Below are positions 7,668 to 14,818 of a stretch of DNA of 64,000 bases, piece after piece (the stretch's first letter is position 1; every line of letters starts with the position of its first letter). This DNA comes from Bacilli bacterium (lineage in GTDB: Bacteria; Bacillota_I; Bacilli_A; RF39; UBA660): assembly GCA_900768815.1 (NCBI GenBank), contig CAAGEE010000014.1, positions 1-64,000 of the forward strand. Reading direction: 5' to 3'. A program made the position numbers and the translations under genes. The notes beneath the pieces were generated by a model. It had not been told where the DNA came from and searched no databases. It worked only from the letters and a program-made list of their open reading frames with translations.

Positions 7668-7677
7668 TATATTGTCA
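7661..7677 (+). promoter_or_regulatory. Inverted repeat operator candidate 2
   Basis: TTACAAT-TAT-ATTGTCA, a 7+3+7 inverted repeat similar in sequence to the one at 7627-7644, centred about 33 bp from it and covering the -10 box and start site. Repression by a dimeric regulator is inferred. Confidence 0.45.
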
Positions 7678-7760
7678 TATCATAGAGTAGTATAGGTAGT
7701 TTTTATGACTGGTGAATGAAAGCGATATTAATTTTATATCTTTTTGAATGGAGGAGTTGA

Positions 7761-8258
7761 ATGAAAAGTATAAAGTTTATTGTCGTAGTTTTAATCGTAA
7801 GTTTTGTTTTAAATTTAACAGGTGTAGTTGCATATGTTTCCGATGTTTTACATGTTAGTGGATATAAAATTCCAGCTTGGAGAGGTGTTACTAGTATTTC
7901 TAATAAGAATAAAAGAGAATATGGTTCCGAAGTTATACAAATTGTTGGAACAAGTTATGATCGTGATATTCAATTTCAGATTTATGACAGGGATAGGGGA
8001 GCTACTGCTAATTATCAGACTCTATCTGTTGGTTCTGGTGAAGTATCTTATGCGATTGGAAGAAATACGGCAGCAGCAGCTGCATTGAGTATTTCTGCAA
8101 TGGAAACTGGGGTAAAGACATTGAATTTAAAAACTGCTGGTAACTGGCTCTCTGAAACTAGTTTTACTGGTGCTTGGTGGCTTTCCTTAAGTGATTGGGA
8201 ACAAGTTTATGGAAAGGCAAATATTGGTGGTTCTGATTATACCGCAAGAATAAAGTAA
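7761..8258 (+). CDS. Secreted cysteine-free protein, possible exported effector
   Basis: I do not recognise this family. The 165 residues begin with a clear signal peptide (basic MKSIK, hydrophobic core to about residue 25, likely cleavage after VVA near 23-25). The mature part of about 140 residues has no cysteine, is rich in Gly, Ser, Trp and Tyr, and looks beta-rich, with a conspicuous AAAAALS stretch and FTGAWWLSLSDW near the end. Start follows GGAGG. It heads an operon of three membrane proteins and an ABC ATPase, an arrangement seen for small secreted proteins and bacteriocins with dedicated transport or immunity. That role is inference. Confidence 0.7.
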   Translation: MKSIKFIVVVLIVSFVLNLTGVVAYVSDVLHVSGYKIPAWRGVTSISNKNKREYGSEVIQIVGTSYDRDIQFQIYDRDRGATANYQTLSVGSGEVSYAIGRNTAAAAALSISAMETGVKTLNLKTAGNWLSETSFTGAWWLSLSDWEQVYGKANIGGSDYTARIK

Positions 8259-8333
8259 CTGAATTTATTTTGTAATAATATCGCTTTTAACTTCACTATT
8301 ATTTAATTTATATGTTTCAAGGAGGTTTATGAA

Positions 8334-9203
8334 GTGCTAGAAAAAATAAATCAAAGAAGATTAGTTGTTTTTATTATTTTGATTCTATGCTTATTTAGTA
8401 TAATTCAATTGTTATTATATATTAATAATTGGAATACTATGTATAATAATGCCTTAGAAATTCAAAAATTGCATCCAGAGCATAATCTTAATTTAGTTTA
8501 TTTTAAGTTGGATACTTATAATGTATTCATGGATTTAATGATTAATAGTAGATTAAATATTATTCAGTTGATATTACCAATCATATTAATTATTCCGGCT
8601 ATTTTTGATTTACATTACTTATTAAAATCAGGTGTATTTAAAGATTTAATGATTAGAAGTAGTTATAAAAAAGTAATGGTTAAAGAGATTATTAAATGTT
8701 ATTTACCTTGTATTATTATTCCTGTCTTTTTAGTATTTACTTTTTTCATTTCTTATCTTTTTTCTGGTAGTTTTGATATTCAACATACTTATAATGATAT
8801 TTTAGGAAAATCAATGAATTTTCCTTGGGAATATAAGGATTTTTCTTTAGAATTTATACTTCTATTTATTTTTAATTTGGGTGTTGTTGGTTTTTTCTTT
8901 ATTAATGTTAGTTTATTATTTATAAATAAGAGTAAGAACTTATTATTGACAGTTTTGTTTTCTTTTTTAACAATTATGGCTTATCAAATAGTCTCTGAAG
9001 TTTTTATGGGTAATTTACTATATGATGTTACTGGTAATACGCTTTTTAAAAATTTATTTTCTTTATATAATTTGTGGATATATGATGGTACTAATTTATT
9101 ATTTGCAACGTTATATGTATTAGGGCTAGCAGTAGTATCAACAATTCTTGTGTATTTTAATTTTAGAAATAGAGAAAGGGTTGTGATACTTAATGAAAAG
9201 TAG
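8334..9203 (+). CDS. ABC-2-like membrane protein 1
   Basis: A 289-residue protein with about six membrane segments (near 10-30, 75-95, 120-142, 170-193, 203-225, 255-277) and a 45-residue loop after the first, as in ABC-2 type permeases. No family-specific motif recognised. The start is GTG 8334 after AAGGAGG; the nearby ATG at 8330 runs into a stop after three codons. It overlaps the next membrane gene by 11 bases, so the operon is translationally coupled. Confidence 0.75.
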   Translation: MLEKINQRRLVVFIILILCLFSIIQLLLYINNWNTMYNNALEIQKLHPEHNLNLVYFKLDTYNVFMDLMINSRLNIIQLILPIILIIPAIFDLHYLLKSGVFKDLMIRSSYKKVMVKEIIKCYLPCIIIPVFLVFTFFISYLFSGSFDIQHTYNDILGKSMNFPWEYKDFSLEFILLFIFNLGVVGFFFINVSLLFINKSKNLLLTVLFSFLTIMAYQIVSEVFMGNLLYDVTGNTLFKNLFSLYNLWIYDGTNLLFATLYVLGLAVVSTILVYFNFRNRERVVILNEK

Positions 9204-9942
9204 TTTTTTAAAGAATGGTTTTACTAGTTTTTTAAATTCTTTGATGTTTAAGGGTATATTATTTTTACTTATTATTATGTCTTATTTAGTAGTTTCTAAT
9301 TGTAAAGGTACAGATATTTATAGTTCTATTTCACTTGTTTTTGGTAATCATATATTTGTTGCTTTATGTATGTTACCAATGTTTTTACTTATTACTAATT
9401 ATGTTTGTGTAATGTTTGATAAAAATATTTATAGTATTGTTAGGTTTAAGACTAGGGGACAATACTATAAAGAATTAATTTTGAATGTTATTTCATTTAT
9501 ATCAGTAATATTTTTAATTACATTGATGATTGTTATTATAGTGGAAAATATTATAAATGATTATGGATATCATGTTTTTTATGATGATATTGTACATTGT
9601 TATAATTATATTTATATGATTTTTGTAATAGTAAAATTTTATTTGTTTTCAATACTTATTTCCGTTATTAATACATTATTAATTAAGTCTTTTAATAGTA
9701 AAATAATTATAGTTTTGAATTTTATCTTTTATGCCTTTGTATTTTATGTTGGAAGTTTTACTCCATTAATTGGAACTATTAATGGATTTCCTATATTTAT
9801 TGGTAATTATTTGATTAGTGGTACATTTTATGAAACATTTCTTAATGAAGTGATCGCTAATGGTATGATCTTTTTTATATTATTATTAGTTTGTTTTATA
9901 TTATTTTGTTATACTAAGAAAAGGAAAAGGGATATAGATTGA
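9193..9942 (+). CDS. ABC-2-like membrane protein 2
   Basis: A 249-residue protein with six strongly hydrophobic segments and short basic loops. A cytoplasmic MFDKN-type stretch follows the second helix (VCVMFDKNIYSIVRFKTRGQYYKE), reminiscent of coupling helices in ABC-2 permeases. It overlaps both neighbours (11 bases upstream, TGATG-type overlap downstream). Likely a subunit of the transporter powered by the ATPase at 10607. Confidence 0.72.
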   Translation: MKSSFLKNGFTSFLNSLMFKGILFLLIIMSYLVVSNCKGTDIYSSISLVFGNHIFVALCMLPMFLLITNYVCVMFDKNIYSIVRFKTRGQYYKELILNVISFISVIFLITLMIVIIVENIINDYGYHVFYDDIVHCYNYIYMIFVIVKFYLFSILISVINTLLIKSFNSKIIIVLNFIFYAFVFYVGSFTPLIGTINGFPIFIGNYLISGTFYETFLNEVIANGMIFFILLLVCFILFCYTKKRKRDID

Positions 9943-10610
9943 TGAAATTTGTAATTAAAAATGATGCATATTATGTTATTGCAAAAAAAAAGATATTTCT
10001 TTTTGTTTATTTAAGTTGTTTATTGTTAGTTAGTTTATTTTTGAAGAGTCAAGTTGATGATGGTTCTTTTGTTAGAACTATACTTGGTATTTGGATAGAA
10101 AAAGGTAGTAATGTTATAGTGAGAATATTTTTAGTATACAGCTTTTTTGTATATGTGTATTTAGGTTATGATTTATTTTTAAAAGATTTAAAATTTTCTT
10201 ATGGTAGTATCTTTAGTAGATTAAGTAAAAAAGATTGGATGATAGGTAAATTTATTAGTATTTGTTTAATTACTTATGTGATTAAATTTATTACCTATTT
10301 GTTAGCATTTATTGTTTCTGGAACTAACTGTGGATTGTACTCATATATTTTGAATTTGTTATTTACTTTCTTTTGGCAACTAATATTTCTTGCTGGTTAT
10401 ATTATGTATTTTAAATCTAGTAAGGTAAGGTTTTTGATAATTTCTGTTGGTTTACTTTTAATATTAGTAGTTTCATTTTTTCCACAATTATTAATGTCTG
10501 ATTTTTATAATATTTTTGTTTTAATTATCTTGAATATTTTGTTAGTTTGTACTTATTTTGTAATTTTTAATAAAAATTTTAATTCTATTGTAGAAAGGAG
10601 TTTTATATGA
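9942..10610 (+). CDS. ABC-2-like membrane protein 3
   Basis: A 222-residue protein with six predicted membrane segments. The cytoplasmic stretch SRLSKKDWMIGKF after the second helix pair looks like the coupling region of ABC-2 permeases. I chose ATG 9942, which overlaps the previous stop in a TGATG arrangement, over an in-frame TTG three bases earlier. It overlaps the ATPase gene by four bases (ATGA). Confidence 0.72.
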   Translation: MKFVIKNDAYYVIAKKKIFLFVYLSCLLLVSLFLKSQVDDGSFVRTILGIWIEKGSNVIVRIFLVYSFFVYVYLGYDLFLKDLKFSYGSIFSRLSKKDWMIGKFISICLITYVIKFITYLLAFIVSGTNCGLYSYILNLLFTFFWQLIFLAGYIMYFKSSKVRFLIISVGLLLILVVSFFPQLLMSDFYNIFVLIILNILLVCTYFVIFNKNFNSIVERSFI

Positions 10611-11239
10611 GTAATATAGTTATAAAAAATGTAAGTAAGAGTTTTGATGGTATAGAAGTTTTACATGATGTTAATCTTGATTTAGAAGAGGGGAAAATAT
10701 ATGGTTTTATAGGAAGAAATGGTAGTGGAAAAAGTGTTTTGTTTAAAATAATTTGTGGATTATATTATCCAACTTCTGGTAGTGTTATTGTTGATGGGGT
10801 AGATATTCATAAGAATGATGTTTTTCCTAATGATATGCGGGTTTTAATAGAAAAGCCTAACTTTTTACCTAATTTAACTGGTTTAGAAAATTTGAAATTG
10901 CTTGCTTCTATTCAAAATAAAATTACTGAAGAGGATATTATCTTGATTTTAGATAAACTTAATTTAAAAAAAGATATGAATAAGTTATATCATAAGTATT
11001 CGTTAGGAATGAAGCAGAAACTGGCAGTTGCTCAGGTTTTTATGGAAAATCCTAAGATGATGATTTTTGATGAACCATTTAATGGAATTGAGGAAAAGAC
11101 TGTTGAAGTTATTAAGAAAATTTTATTAGAAGAGAAGAAGAATGGAAAAATAATTTTAATTTCTTCACATATAAAAGAAGATATTGAAGAGTTAGCTGAT
11201 ACTATATATTTTGTTGATGCTGGTAGTGTGAATAGTTAG
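10607..11239 (+). CDS. ABC transporter ATP-binding protein
   Basis: A 210-residue ATPase with Walker A GRNGSGKS (residues 36-43), signature YSLGMKQKLAVAQ, Walker B MMIFDEP and a switch His in ISSHIK. It belongs to the short ABC-2 exporter type (CcmA/DrrA-like). With three preceding permease-like proteins it forms a transporter that probably exports, or protects against, the secreted protein encoded at 7761. Start follows AAAGGAG and overlaps the upstream stop. It is followed by a strong terminator. Confidence 0.92.
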   Translation: MSNIVIKNVSKSFDGIEVLHDVNLDLEEGKIYGFIGRNGSGKSVLFKIICGLYYPTSGSVIVDGVDIHKNDVFPNDMRVLIEKPNFLPNLTGLENLKLLASIQNKITEEDIILILDKLNLKKDMNKLYHKYSLGMKQKLAVAQVFMENPKMMIFDEPFNGIEEKTVEVIKKILLEEKKNGKIILISSHIKEDIEELADTIYFVDAGSVNS

Positions 11240-11263
11240 AGGAAAAAGCAATGTTTTGAATTT

Positions 11264-11290
11264 GAACATTTTGAATAATGTTCTTTTTTC
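11264..11290 (+). terminator. Intrinsic terminator of the ABC operon
   Basis: GAACATT and AATGTTC with a six-base loop, followed by TTTTTTC. Confidence 0.8.
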
Positions 11291-11315
11291 TTGTAATAAT
11301 AGTTTTTGGGTGCCA

Positions 11316-11321
11316 TATAAT
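11316..11321 (+). promoter_or_regulatory. -10 box for the lipoprotein gene
   Basis: TATAAT 28 bases before the start codon. The best -35 (TTGTAA, 11291-11296) has 19-base spacing. Confidence 0.45.
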
Positions 11322-11349
11322 TTATTAGAATTTGATGATGAGGTGAACT

Positions 11350-12348
11350 ATGAAAAAAATTCTATTTAGTATAATTATGGTGTTATTATTAGTTTCTGGT
11401 TGTGGAAAAAACTCTGAGACTAGTGTTATTAATGATTTGGAAAAGAAAATTAATAAGGCTAGTGCTTATAAAGTTACGGGTGTTTTAGAAATTGTTAATA
11501 ATGATGAAGTGTATACTTATGATGTTGACGTTAGTTATAAGAAAGATAATAATTACAAAGTTTCTTTAACTAATCAAGCTAATAGTCATACACAGGTTAT
11601 TTTAAAGAATTCTGATGGGGTATATGTGCTTACTCCAGCACTTAATAAGAGTTTTAAATTTCAAAGTGATTGGCCATATAGTAATTCACAGATTTATTTA
11701 CTTAAATCTTTAATTAATGATATTAAAGATACTAAGGATAGAAGTTTTAAGGATGCTAAGAATGGTTATTCATTAATTACTAAGGTTAATTATCCTAATA
11801 ATAGTAAACTTGTTAAACAGATTATAGAACTTGATAAGAATGGGGACTTTAAGAAGGTTAGTGTGTATGATTCTAATAATATTATTTGTATGACTATGAT
11901 TTTTGATAGTATCGATTATTCTCCAACGTTTAAGAAAGATTATTTTAACTTAGATAGTGTTATGAGTACTTATTCTGTCAGCGAGGAAGAAGTTAAGGAA
12001 ACTACGAAGATAGATGATACTATTTATCCACTTGCAATACCTAGTGGTACTAAGTTAGTTAGTGAAGAGAAGATAAAAAAAGATGTTGGAGATAGAATTA
12101 TTATGACTTTTGATGGTGATAAACCATTCTTATTAGTAGAGGAGAGTGCGGTTGTTGAGGATGAATTTACTATTATACCAACGTATGGTGAACCTTTCCA
12201 ATTAATGGATACTTTAGGTGTTATGACTAATAATTCTCTAAATTGGACTAGTAATGGAATAGAGTATTATATAGTTAGTGATGTTTTAAGTCAGAGTGAG
12301 TTAGTAGAAGTTGCTCAATCCATTAGTTATTTACCTACTATGAAATAA
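11350..12348 (+). CDS. Lipoprotein with LolA-like fold
   Basis: A 332-residue lipoprotein: the signal peptide ends in the lipobox LVSGC (Cys about 18). The N-terminal half (tyrosine-rich strands such as NNDEVYTYDVDVSYKKDNNYKV) resembles the LolA/LppX-like outer-membrane-lipoprotein-sorting family found in Firmicutes sporulation and envelope proteins. The C-terminal part (about 230-330, ending SELVEVAQSISYLP) resembles DUF4367-type domains. The substrate is unknown. Start follows GAGGTGA. It is a single-gene unit. Confidence 0.75.
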   Translation: MKKILFSIIMVLLLVSGCGKNSETSVINDLEKKINKASAYKVTGVLEIVNNDEVYTYDVDVSYKKDNNYKVSLTNQANSHTQVILKNSDGVYVLTPALNKSFKFQSDWPYSNSQIYLLKSLINDIKDTKDRSFKDAKNGYSLITKVNYPNNSKLVKQIIELDKNGDFKKVSVYDSNNIICMTMIFDSIDYSPTFKKDYFNLDSVMSTYSVSEEEVKETTKIDDTIYPLAIPSGTKLVSEEKIKKDVGDRIIMTFDGDKPFLLVEESAVVEDEFTIIPTYGEPFQLMDTLGVMTNNSLNWTSNGIEYYIVSDVLSQSELVEVAQSISYLPTMK

Positions 12349-12368
12349 AGAGTTTACCTCTTTTTTTT
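12347..12368 (+). terminator. Terminator overlapping the next promoter
   Basis: AAAGAG-TTTAC-CTCTTT followed by more T. The loop and 3' arm contain the -35 box (TTTACC) of the following gene. Confidence 0.65.
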
Positions 12369-12381
12369 CTTATGGTATAAT
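12353..12381 (+). promoter_or_regulatory. Sigma-A promoter with extended -10
   Basis: TTTACC, 17 bases, TATAAT with TG upstream. The start codon at 12401 is 19 bases downstream. Confidence 0.65.
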
Positions 12382-12400
12382 GATTTTGGTGGTGGATTAT

Positions 12401-12922
12401 ATGGCAAAGAAAAATAATAAAAAAATAAAAATTGAAAGTAGTAGTAGTTTTGATGGTGAATATAAAAAGATTATAATAATATCTTTAGTTGTTTTTGCTT
12501 TTTTAGCAACATTTTATTTTATTACTGTTACGATATTAAATAAGGGAGATAGTTCAGCTAAAAATAATACTAAAAAAGATACTGGAGTAGAAATTCAATA
12601 CAAAGAAATATTAGTTGGTACTAGTTTTTCTATGAAGGATTCATCATATTTAGTAGTTTATTATAATACTACTGATAAAGATAATGCTAGTGATATATCT
12701 AGTGCTATTTCTACTTACAGAACTAATAATAAAGATAGTCATATTTATTATGTAGATATGAATGATGCACTTAATAAAGGTTTTGTTAGTGAAGAGAGTA
12801 ATTCTTCTGCTAGTAGTGCGGATGAACTTAAGATTAATGGACCAACATTAATTAACTTTGCTGATGGTAAAATTGTTGAGTACGTAGAGGGAAAAGATAG
12901 AATTCTTGATTATTTAAAATAA
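12401..12922 (+). CDS. Membrane-anchored thioredoxin-like protein without CXXC
   Basis: A 173-residue protein: charged lysine-rich N-terminus, one membrane segment (about 27-50), then an extracytoplasmic domain with a thioredoxin-like layout. It has a hydrophobic strand YLVVYYNT where the active-site strand would be, and KINGPTLINFADGKIVEYVEG like the cis-proline region and last strands. There is no cysteine at all, so it cannot be a redox enzyme. The ATG at 12401 is preferred over an upstream in-frame ATG that lies inside the -10 box. Confidence 0.6.
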   Translation: MAKKNNKKIKIESSSSFDGEYKKIIIISLVVFAFLATFYFITVTILNKGDSSAKNNTKKDTGVEIQYKEILVGTSFSMKDSSYLVVYYNTTDKDNASDISSAISTYRTNNKDSHIYYVDMNDALNKGFVSEESNSSASSADELKINGPTLINFADGKIVEYVEGKDRILDYLK

Positions 12923-12927
12923 TATGT

Positions 12928-12956
12928 AAAAAGACTGTTCAGTCTTTTTATTTTTG
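12928..12956 (+). terminator. Intrinsic terminator
   Basis: AAAAAGACT-GTTC-AGTCTTTTT followed by a T-rich tail. Confidence 0.85.
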
Positions 12957-12986
12957 TTTACTTTGATATTATTTTTATATTTTATA

Positions 12987-12995
12987 TGTTATTAT
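12987..12995 (+). promoter_or_regulatory. Extended -10 promoter for the S41 protease
   Basis: TGtTATTAT, the same element seen at 4773-4781, 21024-21032 and 36365-36373; no good -35. The ATG is 16 bases downstream. Confidence 0.45.
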
Positions 12996-13011
12996 ATCAG
13001 TAGGTGATATT

Positions 13012-14280
13012 ATGAGAAAACGAAAAAATACAGATAAAAAATTTGGTAAGAGTATTAAGACGTTTTTTTCTGATATTAAGAAAAGTTTTAGACGTGAGAA
13101 TTACAATGCCTTTACTATTCCAGAAGTTATATTATTACTTATTATTTCTTGTGTTTTTGGTGTTGTTATGGGTTGTATTCTAACTTATAGTAAATCATTC
13201 GATATGGTTAATGTAACTAAAGATGAAGCTGAATTGTTAGCGGCTTATGAAAAAATTAGGGATAATTATTATGAGGATTTATCTGAAGATAATTTAGTTG
13301 GATCAGCTATTGATGGTATGATTAATTCTTTGGAGGATCCATATTCTTATTATTTAAATGAAAGTGATACTAGTAGTTTTAATCAAAGACTTAATGGTAC
13401 TTATATAGGTATTGGTGTTACTATTTTACATGACGATAATAATGAGAATCAAGTTGTGGAAATAGTGGATGGTTCTCCTGCTAAAAAAGCTGGATTAAAG
13501 GTTGGCGATATATTTTTAAGTATCGATGGTAATAATGTTAGAAATTTATCGTTACCTGAGGTTTCTTCATTTATGAGGGGTAGTGTTGGTGATAAGCATT
13601 CATTTGTTTTACTTAGAGATGGTAATGAAGTAAAAGTAAATGTTGTACTTGGAGAAGTTATCTTATCTTCTGTTTCTAGTAAAATTATTGAGGGTAATAA
13701 TAAAAATGTAGGTTATATTAATATTAGTACTTTTGCTGCTAATACATATACTCAATTTAATAAGAATTTAAAATCTTTAGAAAAGGAAAAGATAGATTCA
13801 TTAATTGTTGATGTTAGAGGTAATCCTGGTGGTCATTTGAGTCAAGTTCAAGATATATTATCTTTATTCTTTGATAAAAAGACAGTTTTATATAGGATTG
13901 AAAATAAAGGTAAAGTAGAGAAAGTATATGCTACTACTAAAGATAAGAGAAAGTATGATGTTGTTGTTTTAATAGACTCTGAATCAGCTTCTGCTTCTGA
14001 GATATTAGCTTCTTGTTTTAAAGAGAATTATAAGAATGCTACAATTATAGGTACAACTTCCTATGGAAAAGGTACTGTTCAAAAAACATATGAACTATCT
14101 AATGGTTCAAGTTTAAAATATACAGCAGAGAAATGGCTAACATCAAAAGGAAAGTGGATTAATGGAATTGGGGTTGAACCTGATATAAAAGTTGAATTAC
14201 CTGAAGAATATTATAATAATGGTTGCGATGAAAATGATTTACAATTACAGAAAGCATTAGAAGTATTAACTAAAAAATAG
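13012..14280 (+). CDS. S41 carboxy-terminal processing protease (CtpA/CtpB type)
   Basis: A 422-residue membrane-anchored serine protease. Order: basic cytoplasmic N-terminus, one membrane segment (about 37-57), helical region, PDZ domain (about 118-210, with GSPAKKAGLKVGDIFLSIDG), then the S41 protease core. The catalytic Ser lies in SASASE (325-330) and the Lys in YGKGTVQ (about 353). Members trim C-termini of envelope proteins, and in Bacillus CtpB takes part in sigma-K activation; which applies here is unknown. It converges on the sortase gene. Confidence 0.93.
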   Translation: MRKRKNTDKKFGKSIKTFFSDIKKSFRRENYNAFTIPEVILLLIISCVFGVVMGCILTYSKSFDMVNVTKDEAELLAAYEKIRDNYYEDLSEDNLVGSAIDGMINSLEDPYSYYLNESDTSSFNQRLNGTYIGIGVTILHDDNNENQVVEIVDGSPAKKAGLKVGDIFLSIDGNNVRNLSLPEVSSFMRGSVGDKHSFVLLRDGNEVKVNVVLGEVILSSVSSKIIEGNNKNVGYINISTFAANTYTQFNKNLKSLEKEKIDSLIVDVRGNPGGHLSQVQDILSLFFDKKTVLYRIENKGKVEKVYATTKDKRKYDVVVLIDSESASASEILASCFKENYKNATIIGTTSYGKGTVQKTYELSNGSSLKYTAEKWLTSKGKWINGIGVEPDIKVELPEEYYNNGCDENDLQLQKALEVLTKK

Positions 14281-14818
14281 TTCGTTGTGAACTATTTTTT
14301 TGACATTCGATAGTTAGTTGATAATTCTTTTTCTTACTACAAGTAGTTAAAAATAACTGGTTTATATTTTTATTCTTTATGCTTATGTATCCAGTTTGTT
14401 TTTCTTCATATATATTAGTTACTTTATATTGGTAACTTATATTTTTGTATTTTAAGTATATGATGTCATCTTTTTTTAGTTTTTCAAGATTATCAAAATA
14501 AGAATTATAGTTGTTTCCTGAATGTGCTGCTAGAATGATTGTACCGTTTTCGTTGCTTGAAATATTTTCTTTTATTATTGTTACATTTTTGTCAACGTTA
14601 TTTAGTTCACTATTTATATCATATAAATATCTTTTTAAATTTATTTTAGGTATTTCCAGTACTCCAATTTCTTTTATGGAGTTTGGTTTATTGTCTTTTT
14701 GTTTTAATGTTGTTGTTATTGTATTTATTACTGTGTTTTCTTTATTTAACTTATATGGTAGTGTTATGGTTATTGCTATTAATATGATTATTAATAGATG
14801 TTTTTTATTTTTAGACAT
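14270..14818 (-). CDS. Sortase family transpeptidase
   Basis: A 182-residue protein with an N-terminal membrane anchor (about 8-22) and a sortase beta-barrel (GVLEIPKINLKRYL at the start). Catalytic His is in LAAHSG (about residue 99) and Cys in LTTCS (about 160). The basic residue that normally follows the Cys by 8-13 positions is not evident: the aligned segment reads NYQLTI with Gln. It overlaps the adhesin gene by eight bases, so this looks like a dedicated enzyme for that substrate. Sortases cleave a C-terminal signal and attach proteins to the wall or build pili. Confidence 0.82.
   Translation of the reverse strand: MSKNKKHLLIIILIAITITLPYKLNKENTVINTITTTLKQKDNKPNSIKEIGVLEIPKINLKRYLYDINSELNNVDKNVTIIKENISSNENGTIILAAHSGNNYNSYFDNLEKLKKDDIIYLKYKNISYQYKVTNIYEEKQTGYISIKNKNINQLFLTTCSKKKNYQLTIECQKNSSQRTIF
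14272..14301. terminator. Bidirectional terminator
   Basis: AAAAAATAGTTC-GTTGT-GAACTATTTTTT serves the rightward protease gene and the leftward sortase gene. Its left arm overlaps the ends of both reading frames. Confidence 0.85.

Noticed and set aside
12380..12400. Upstream ATG for the thioredoxin-like gene
   Set aside because: This ATG overlaps the -10 box, so it cannot be in the transcript; the ATG at 12401 fits the binding site.
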